DNA of 9,138 nucleotides from UBA5314 sp039679855 (lineage in GTDB: Bacteria; Bacillota; Syntrophomonadia; Syntrophomonadales; Syntrophomonadaceae), in contig JBDKUE010000187.1 in the NCBI GenBank assembly GCA_039679855.1, positions 1 to 9,138 on the forward strand, given 5' to 3'. Each line of letters starts with the position of its first letter. The stretch's first letter is position 1. Made by a program: the position numbers and the translations under genes. The notes below the pieces were generated by a model, which was not told the origin of the DNA, searched no databases, and saw only the letters and a list, made by a program, of their open reading frames with translations. Shown here piece by piece: positions 4,621-9,138 of the stretch.

Positions 4621-6453
4621 TTGCCGCATAACACTTACTTATATCAAATTAGAGATATTAAATTCCAAATGAAAGAATGGCTCCCTATGGATAAACTTTT
4701 ATCCTGCGACGGTTACAAAGATTACTATGGAATCGATGACCTGGACGGGTTCCTCGATGTCAACTTTAAAATCTGCCGCGACGTGATCTGCCCGGCCAAT
4801 CAAGAGGCCGATGAAGTAGGTTTTAAACATGTCGGTGGCAATGAGCATGCGGTGGTAAGTCCTGATGTTTTCAAAACAGTCTACAACACGGTTTGCGAAG
4901 CCGGCCTGGGCCCCCAGTTCGGCGACCGCGAAGGCGAAGGCCGTATGCCTCTGGCCTGGTATGCTCCGATTCTGGAAATGCAGACCGGAGCCTCCCCGGC
5001 CATGGTTATGCTGTGGTGTTTGACCCAGGGTGCCACCACCGTAATCCAGTACAATGCTGCTCAGAAATTTAAAGACCTCTACCTGCCTAAGATGTACTCG
5101 GGAGAGTGGGGGGGCTCTATGTGCCTGACCGAGCCGGGCGCCGGTTCCGATGTCGGCGCTGTTCAGACCAAATGCTTTCCAACCGACACGCCGGGCCTGT
5201 ACAAGATAAAAGGCCAGAAGTGCTTTATTACTACCGGCGACAGCGACTGCGTCTCCAATATTATTCATCTGGTCCTGGCCAAGACCCCGGATGCAAAACC
5301 GGGAACCGCCGGTATCAACTGCCTGATGGTCCCCAAGTTCTGGGTCGACGAAGCCGGCAACATCACCAGGTGGAATGACGTAACCACGGTCGGCATTGAG
5401 CACAAGCTGGGTATCCACGGCTCCGCCACCTGCACGCTGGCCTTTGGCGAAAATGACGATTGCTACGGTTGGATGATCGGGGATGGGCCGGTAGAGGGCC
5501 GCGGCAAAGGAATGTCCCAGATGTTCCAGATGATGAACGAAGAACGCATCAATACCGGGATCTTCTCCCTGGGCGCTTTTGGGGCCGCCTACTATGCCGC
5601 CCTGGATTATGCCAGGGTGCGCGTGCAGAGCCCCTCCATCAAAGCTCCCAAGGGCCCCGGAGTCCGGATTATCGAACATGAAGACGTCCGCCGCATGCTG
5701 ATGCTGCAGAAGTCTATGATGGAAGCCTGCCGGGCGATGATATACACATCCTACTACTACATTGATATGGGCAAGGAAGCTGCCACTGAAGAAGAACGCG
5801 AGGAAGCGGAAGACTTCTTTATGGTTCAAAATCCACTCTGCAAAGCCTTCATATCCGACATGGCCTGGCAGATGTGCGCGGAAGCCATCCAGTGCCACGG
5901 CGGCTACGGTTTCATGGAAGAGTATGCCCCGGCTTCCCTGGCCCGCGACTGCAAAATCTATTCCCTGTGGGAAGGCACCAACTTCATTCAGTCCCAGGAT
6001 TTCACTGGCCGCAAGTTCACCATGAAGAAAGGTGAGCCGTTCAAGAAGTGGCTGGCGGAAATCGAAGACTTTATCGCCAACCAAAAAGCGGCGGGATTTG
6101 AGGCGGCATTCGTGATGATGGAAGAAGCCCTGGCCGCTTTCAAAGAAATAGTCGCCCTGACCAATGGTTGGAGGGGTGAAAAACAGACTCTGGTGCAGCT
6201 GTTTGCCACCCGCACCATGCATGCCGGTGCCATGACCCTCGGGGGCAAGCTGATTCTGTCTCAGGGCGTCCTGGCGGCCCAGAAGCTGGCCGAACTGGGT
6301 GAGGACCACTATAACGCCAACTTCTACAGGGGCAAAATCGCCAGCGCCAAATTCTTTGTCATGAATGTAGTTCCCAACATTTTCGGTATCCTGAAGGCGA
6401 TGAAAGCGGCTGACACCAGTGCCGTTGACTGCCCCGAAGCGTCATTTATGTAA
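4621..6453 (+). CDS. acyl-CoA dehydrogenase, long (about 600-residue) type with C-terminal extension
   Basis: This cytoplasmic FAD enzyme would oxidise an acyl-CoA to the trans-2-enoyl-CoA and pass electrons to an electron-transfer flavoprotein. TTG at 4621 is preferred because TAAGGAGG (4605-4612) lies eight bases upstream. In-frame ATGs at 4573 and 4591 and a GTG at 4519 have no such site. The protein has 610 residues. The N terminus TYLYQIRDIKFQMKEWL is like the opening of the 3-methylmercaptopropionyl-CoA dehydrogenase (DmdC)-type subgroup. The flavin and substrate loop CLTEPGAGSD is at about 168-177, followed by KCFITTGDSD. The region QCHGGYGFMEEY, then LARDCKIYSLWEGTNFIQ, carries the expected catalytic glutamate at Glu451. 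The last 140 residues match the extra C-terminal domain of this subgroup. The substrate is not determined by sequence alone; DmdC function itself would be a guess. The gene follows a sigma-54-type promoter and a CoA-transferase remnant, which suits a catabolic role. Confidence 0.93.
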   Translation: MPHNTYLYQIRDIKFQMKEWLPMDKLLSCDGYKDYYGIDDLDGFLDVNFKICRDVICPANQEADEVGFKHVGGNEHAVVSPDVFKTVYNTVCEAGLGPQFGDREGEGRMPLAWYAPILEMQTGASPAMVMLWCLTQGATTVIQYNAAQKFKDLYLPKMYSGEWGGSMCLTEPGAGSDVGAVQTKCFPTDTPGLYKIKGQKCFITTGDSDCVSNIIHLVLAKTPDAKPGTAGINCLMVPKFWVDEAGNITRWNDVTTVGIEHKLGIHGSATCTLAFGENDDCYGWMIGDGPVEGRGKGMSQMFQMMNEERINTGIFSLGAFGAAYYAALDYARVRVQSPSIKAPKGPGVRIIEHEDVRRMLMLQKSMMEACRAMIYTSYYYIDMGKEAATEEEREEAEDFFMVQNPLCKAFISDMAWQMCAEAIQCHGGYGFMEEYAPASLARDCKIYSLWEGTNFIQSQDFTGRKFTMKKGEPFKKWLAEIEDFIANQKAAGFEAAFVMMEEALAAFKEIVALTNGWRGEKQTLVQLFATRTMHAGAMTLGGKLILSQGVLAAQKLAELGEDHYNANFYRGKIASAKFFVMNVVPNIFGILKAMKAADTSAVDCPEASFM

Positions 6454-6500
6454 ACTATATAAAGCTGTTTTACTCTGGCTACTTGCAGCCTGTTTCCGGA

Positions 6501-6522
6501 CTTTGGCAAACCCGTGCCAAAG
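6501..6522. repeat. 8-bp perfect hairpin CTTTGGCA / TGCCAAAG
   Basis: The arms 6501-6508 and 6515-6522 are perfectly complementary around AACCCG. It lies 48 bases after the dehydrogenase stop, but AAGATAAAA follows, so it is not a typical intrinsic terminator. It might protect the 3' end of the message or bind a protein. Confidence 0.45.
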
Positions 6523-6568
6523 AAGATAAAACGATCTGCAGCAGTGTTAAAAATGACAATAATTTTAG

Positions 6569-6769
6569 CAGTCTGACGGAAAATATGAATATTCCGAAGT
6601 AGGATACCAACAAGAGATTCAGGGAAGAATTGCCGAAGTCATTGAAGGGCTGCAGTGTGAACCCGATGACCATATTTGGATCAAAATTCAGAGAAAGTCC
6701 AGTTTTGATGATCTGTTAAGCACACTGTCTCGTGAAGGAATAAAGCTGCCTTCTGACGATAGTTATTAA
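6569..6769 (+). pseudogene. start-less 66-codon reading frame, probable remnant of a small gene
   Basis: The frame is open after TAG at 6566-6568 and ends at TAA 6767-6769. It has no ATG, GTG or TTG. Its translation is protein-like, with alternating charged and hydrophobic residues (QQEIQGRIAEVIEGLQ, DDHIWIKIQRKSSFDDLL, LSREGIKLPSDDSY), and it ends 24 bases before a strong terminator. An ATG at 6585 in a different frame reads MNIPK and stops. One extra base near 6592 would join it to the long frame as MNISEVGYQQE. I do not recognise the family. It may be a frameshifted small gene or the tail of a deleted one. Confidence 0.4.
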
Positions 6770-6793
6770 GGAGTAAATCCGCCGGATAGGATT

Positions 6794-6838
6794 AAGGCCA
6801 ACCCTGCTGACCGCTGCCCTCAGCGGGGGTGGCTTTTG
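6794..6838 (+). terminator. strong intrinsic terminator
   Basis: The stem is 6797-6810 paired with 6820-6833: GCCA, a mismatch, CCC, a T-G pair and GCTGA against TCAGC, G, GGG, G and TGGC. TTTTG follows, and the base of the stem extends into the T-run. It would end transcription coming from the dehydrogenase and the remnant frame. On the minus strand it lacks a good T-run. Confidence 0.8.
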
Positions 6839-6910
6839 TCAAAAATACGAAGGCACTTCCCGGCTGAGCCAGTCGGATTTTAGCTCTAAAAATGTTACCT
6901 ATAGTGTTCT

Positions 6911-7828
6911 TCATGTCTTTTGATAGTAGGCAGAGTCAATTTGCCTTATTAAGTTTAAGGACAGCAAATGAGTAAGATGTTTTTTAATGGATAGCTTTTC
7001 CCAAAACTTTTCATAAATATTGCGTTTCGCCGGAAAAACCAAACCGTATTCCGATAATTGATCAAGGGTGTGGGGCTTGATCAGCAGATCATAAAGTCGG
7101 TTCTCCCGGTCAATGAGAACCTGTCCATATCGATCCAGTTGTTCGTTAAGATTGCTGCTTTGAGCTTGCCGGCGATGCGATGTTACAATAATTTGCGGCT
7201 CCAGTTTTTTAATTATCTCAATTGAGCTCAGCAAACTCCCAATATCCGATGTATTGCAGCTATACCAGGGGCCCTGGTAAGATAAATCAAGGTCGGCTGA
7301 AAAGAGAACCCCCTCTTTTTCCAGCCAAAAGCCATAGTGCCCAATGGTGTGCCCGGGAAGATGAACAGCTGTAACTTTTGAGTAACCCAGGTCTATAACC
7401 TGGCCGTCGGAGAAGTAATCGGAAATGGGAATTGGCCTAAATCCGGGCTTTACCAATACATCGTCGGGCAGGGGAACAACTTCGCCCAGGCCCTGGCGTT
7501 CATTGGTAGACATCAATTCCTTCCATAGGGAATAGCCATGGAAGTCATTGTAGGCAGTTTCATCGGTGTATACCTGCGCTTCTTCAACTCCGGCCATCAG
7601 CCTGGTTTGCTCAAACAGAGGCTCGCCATGGAGATGATCAAAATGACTGTGACTGATAAGACATAAGGCGATGATTTCTTGTTTTGCAACAGCTTGAAGT
7701 GCGTTGCTGCCTGCCCCGAGATCAATTAAGGTCGGGCAGTCGTCTTCTATATAAAGGCAATTGCTGTACGGATAGGCTGGCTTTTCAGGAGCTATTATAG
7801 ACAAGCGTTTGGATACTGGAATTATCAC
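6911..7828 (-). CDS. metallo-beta-lactamase-fold hydrolase with C-terminal helical domain
   Basis: This is a probable two-metal hydrolase, 305 residues from the chosen start. The metal ligands are all present. HSHFDH gives His60, His62, Asp64 and His65, PGHTIGH gives His160, FSADLD gives Asp179 and TSHRR gives His218. NCLYIEDDCPTLIDLGAG is the usual first sheet and loop. The last 60-80 residues (LYDLLIKPHTLDQL ... LSLNLIRQI) look like the winged-helix tail of LACTB2-like members. Substrates in this superfamily range from thioesters to nucleic acids and lactones, so the reaction is not assigned. GTG at 7828 was chosen because AGGGAG lies about 10 bases upstream. A TTG at 7906 would add 26 residues but has no ribosome binding site. 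It is divergent from the WYL regulator, which may control it. Confidence 0.88.
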   Translation of the reverse strand: MIIPVSKRLSIIAPEKPAYPYSNCLYIEDDCPTLIDLGAGSNALQAVAKQEIIALCLISHSHFDHLHGEPLFEQTRLMAGVEEAQVYTDETAYNDFHGYSLWKELMSTNERQGLGEVVPLPDDVLVKPGFRPIPISDYFSDGQVIDLGYSKVTAVHLPGHTIGHYGFWLEKEGVLFSADLDLSYQGPWYSCNTSDIGSLLSSIEIIKKLEPQIIVTSHRRQAQSSNLNEQLDRYGQVLIDRENRLYDLLIKPHTLDQLSEYGLVFPAKRNIYEKFWEKLSIKKHLTHLLSLNLIRQIDSAYYQKT

Positions 7829-7940
7829 CTTAAAACATCTCCCTGAATAGTGGCTGGGATTGAGGTATTCTTGTAAAATGATCCGTTTCTCCGGCTTCTG
7901 ATTCAATTAAAATAGCTTTGCAAGAATGGATAGTATACTT

Positions 7941-7946
7941 ATTATA
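7941..7946 (-). promoter_or_regulatory. -10 element TATAAT of a leftward promoter
   Basis: A perfect TATAAT is read on the minus strand 113 bases before the GTG at 7828. No convincing -35 was found 16-18 bases further up. The palindrome at 7954-7965 lies where the spacer would be, as expected of a repressed or activator-dependent promoter. Confidence 0.4.
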
Positions 7947-7953
7947 CCTGAAG

Positions 7954-7965
7954 TAAAGCGCTTTA
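7954..7965. promoter_or_regulatory. 12-bp perfect palindrome TAAAGCGCTTTA, candidate operator
   Basis: The palindrome lies in the spacer between the divergent hydrolase and WYL-regulator genes. It is eight bases from the leftward -10 and ten bases from the rightward -35-like CTGACA. A regulator bound here could act on both. The nearest candidate binder is the WYL protein itself. Confidence 0.45.
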
Positions 7966-7975
7966 ATTTAATAAC

Positions 7976-8004
7976 CTGACAGCCGTTTCAAATTATCATA
8001 CAAC
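7976..8004 (+). promoter_or_regulatory. sigma-A-like promoter for the WYL regulator gene
   Basis: CTGACA (7976-7981) and TACAAC (7999-8004) are 17 bases apart. The predicted start is about 25 bases before the ATG at 8036. The -35 is good and the -10 is weak. Confidence 0.4.
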
Positions 8005-8035
8005 TTTATGGTATCCTGAGGTTGGGTGATGTTTA

Positions 8036-8941
8036 ATGCAAATCAACCGGCTGTTCGAAATGGTTTACATCCTGCTCAATAAAAAAACCGCAACCGCCAA
8101 ACAACTGGCTGATCACTTCGAGGTATCAACGAGAACTATTTATAGGGACATCGAAACCCTCTCCGCAGCCGGGATCCCCATATATACGAGCAAGGGCAAG
8201 GGTGGGGGCATCGGCCTGTTGGGTGATTTTGTGCTCAACAAGTCGGTCCTTTCGGCCCGGGAGCAAAATGAGATCCTTATAAGTCTGCAGAGCATGCAGG
8301 CTCTCACCTTTCCCGATATTGAACCGGTGTTGAATAAAATGAGTCTTCTCTTTAACAAAGCCCAAACCAGCTGGATCGAAGTGGATTTCTCACGCTGGGG
8401 CAGTGAACGCGAGGAACGGGATAAATTTGGTTTATTGAAGAATGCCATAATCAATAAACGGGTAATCAGCTTCGACTATTTCAGCTCCTATGGTGAAAAG
8501 ACCAGCCGCCCGGTTGAGCCGTTAAAGCTGGTCTTTAAGAGTCAAGGCTGGTATTTATATGGCTTTTGCAGGTTAAAAGAAAAGCCGCGCATCTTTAAAA
8601 TCAGCCGCATTAAAAATCTGTTAGTTGGTAATGAAGCTTTCGCCCGGGAAATCCCGGCCGAGACTATTGAACTGAATGCTTTGCCCCCTCCTATGATAAT
8701 GGTCAACATTACCTTGAAAATCGATGCCAGAATGGCCTACCGGGTTTATGACGAATTTCCTGAAAAAGATATCCGTCTCAGCCAGGATGGCTCTTTCCTG
8801 GTTGAGATCGCCCTGCCCGAAGACGAGTGGGTCTGCGGCTATATATTATCCTTCGGGCCATATGCGCAGGTTTTGGAACCAGTTCACCTTAGGGATAAAA
8901 TTGCCCAGAGATTGAGAGAAACTTCTAAACATTACCTTTAA
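8036..8941 (+). CDS. YafY-type transcriptional regulator, HTH and WYL domains
   Basis: This is a 301-residue cytoplasmic DNA-binding regulator. ATG at 8036 follows GGGTGA (8024-8029). Residues 5-60 are a DeoR/HTH_11-type winged helix: ATAKQLADHFEVSTRTIYRDIETL is the helix-turn-helix and GIPIYTSKGKGGGIGLL the wing. The WYL domain is about 137-200, with the name motif W172-Y173-L174 in QGWYLYGFCRLKEKPRIFKISRI, thought to bind a small ligand or nucleic acid. Residues 220-300 are the C-terminal WCX part, which in other members aids oligomer formation. Length and order are normal for the family. It is divergent from a hydrolase and 108 bases upstream of a GyrI-like effector-binding gene, so it is probably a local ligand-responsive regulator. 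Some WYL proteins act near phage-defence loci, but nothing here supports that. Confidence 0.92.
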   Translation: MQINRLFEMVYILLNKKTATAKQLADHFEVSTRTIYRDIETLSAAGIPIYTSKGKGGGIGLLGDFVLNKSVLSAREQNEILISLQSMQALTFPDIEPVLNKMSLLFNKAQTSWIEVDFSRWGSEREERDKFGLLKNAIINKRVISFDYFSSYGEKTSRPVEPLKLVFKSQGWYLYGFCRLKEKPRIFKISRIKNLLVGNEAFAREIPAETIELNALPPPMIMVNITLKIDARMAYRVYDEFPEKDIRLSQDGSFLVEIALPEDEWVCGYILSFGPYAQVLEPVHLRDKIAQRLRETSKHYL

Positions 8942-8943
8942 TA

Positions 8944-8959
8944 TGACATACAGCTGTCA
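8944..8959. repeat. short inverted repeat TGACA-N6-TGTCA
   Basis: It starts three bases after the WYL-regulator stop codon. The core ACAGCTGT is a perfect 8-bp palindrome, and TGACAGC also occurs at 7977-7983 before the same gene. It is a weak candidate operator for the downstream gene. No clear promoter was found in 8942-9035, although TATACT occurs at 8972-8977. Confidence 0.3.
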
Positions 8960-9049
8960 AATTACCCTGCTTATACTGTTAAACATAAAGCCAAAACATT
9001 AAAGGACTTGTCTGCAGTCTGAAAGAGTTTTAAAAAAGGGGGAAGAGTG

Positions 9050-9138
9050 ATGGTTTTTGATTTAAAGATTGAAGAACAAAAGGCCCAGCCGATGCTGTGC
9101 ATACGGATGAAGACGAGCATGGAAAAGCTCCCCGCCGC
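9050..9138 (+). CDS. GyrI-like effector-binding domain protein, N-terminal part
   Basis: The gene runs off the window after 29 codons. ATG at 9050 has AAGGGGGA (9036-9043) seven to eight bases upstream, and GTG at 9047 is a less well-spaced alternative. The visible residues begin MVFDLKIEEQKAQPMLCIRM and then KTSMEKLPA. This fits the first strand and the LP.. start of the first helix in GyrI/AraC-type effector-binding (SOUL-like) domains, which bind small hydrophobic or cationic molecules. It does not begin with a helix-turn-helix, so it is a stand-alone binding domain. Its place after a WYL regulator suggests co-transcription and possibly a ligand-binding partner. Identification from so few residues is tentative. 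Confidence 0.6.
   Translation, partial: MVFDLKIEEQKAQPMLCIRMKTSMEKLPA

Larger units (their letters stand above)
6454..6910. other. intergenic region with a hairpin, a decayed reading frame and a terminator
   Basis: No intact gene is seen. The first 115 bases contain an 8-bp hairpin but no clear terminator for the dehydrogenase. A 66-codon open stretch without a start follows, then a strong terminator at 6794-6838. Between 6840 and 6910 there is only a weak hairpin (6860-6876) with a G-T pair. Confidence 0.6.

Noticed and set aside
4699..6309. 536-codon open frame on the minus strand
   Set aside because: It lies entirely opposite the acyl-CoA dehydrogenase, whose motifs and catalytic residue are clear. 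Its translation has no recognisable domain, and long antisense frames are common over genes with biased third positions.
4621..6453. Naming the dehydrogenase dmdC
   Set aside because: The N terminus and length resemble that subgroup, but the subgroup contains many enzymes with other acyl-CoA substrates, and no other dimethylsulfoniopropionate gene is nearby.
6502..6518. Minus-strand TTGGCACGGGTTTGCC resembling a sigma-54 promoter
   Set aside because: The GG and GC are nine bases apart, not ten. The similarity comes from the perfect hairpin at 6501-6522, and no leftward gene follows closely.
6911..7906. Longer hydrolase version starting at TTG 7906
   Set aside because: No ribosome binding site precedes that TTG, while AGGGAG precedes the GTG at 7828. 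The extra 26 residues come before the first strand of the fold. It cannot be fully excluded.
8036..9138. WYL regulator as a sign of a CRISPR or phage-defence island
   Set aside because: No repeats with regular spacing, nuclease, methylase or toxin-like gene is present in the window. The neighbours fit small-molecule sensing better.

Overview
The window looks like chromosomal DNA of an anaerobic, low-to-middle-GC Firmicute of the Clostridia, perhaps near the syntrophic or sulfate-reducing Peptococcaceae or Syntrophomonadaceae. This placement is an inference. It rests on strong purine-rich ribosome binding sites with frequent GTG and TTG starts, a secreted copper-amine-oxidase-like domain protein, a Cache chemoreceptor, a 610-residue acyl-CoA dehydrogenase and the remains of a CoA-transferase. 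No rRNA, tRNA, insertion sequence or CRISPR array was seen.

Layout: (1) 1-290, the 3' part of a GNAT acetyltransferase. (2) 337-1095, minus strand, a four-helix membrane protein with an N-terminal DUF3784-like half and an extracytoplasmic PH-like tail. It is divergent from (3) 1270-1719, a small secreted protein with two copper-amine-oxidase N-terminal-type repeats. Their shared spacer holds a concentric dyad and a third copy of its arm. (4) 1720-2060, a spacer with stacked hairpins and a sigma-54-type promoter, leading to (5) 2061-4034, a methyl-accepting chemotaxis protein that ends at a strong terminator. (6) 4094-4620, a leader with a consensus sigma-54-type promoter, the two ends of an internally deleted CoA-transferase gene and then (7) 4621-6453, an acyl-CoA dehydrogenase. 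(8) 6454-6910, a spacer with a decayed small reading frame and a strong terminator. (9) 6911-7828, minus strand, a metallo-beta-lactamase-fold hydrolase, divergent from (10) 8036-8941, a WYL-domain regulator. This is followed by (11) 9050 to the window end, the start of a GyrI-like effector-binding protein.

How the genes may work together: the chemoreceptor and the acyl-CoA dehydrogenase each have a -24/-12 promoter upstream, so both probably need RpoN and an enhancer-binding activator. This would tie taxis to acyl-CoA (fatty-acid or related) catabolism. The CoA-transferase remnant lies between the second promoter and the dehydrogenase. It suggests the promoter once served a transferase-dehydrogenase operon and now drives the dehydrogenase through a long leader. 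At the right end, a WYL regulator, a divergent hydrolase and a small-molecule-binding protein form a plausible local ligand-responsive unit with a 12-bp palindrome between the divergent genes.

Most genes are familiar families. The strongest points of interest are the paired sigma-54 sites, the collapsed transferase gene and the dyad at 1215-1249.
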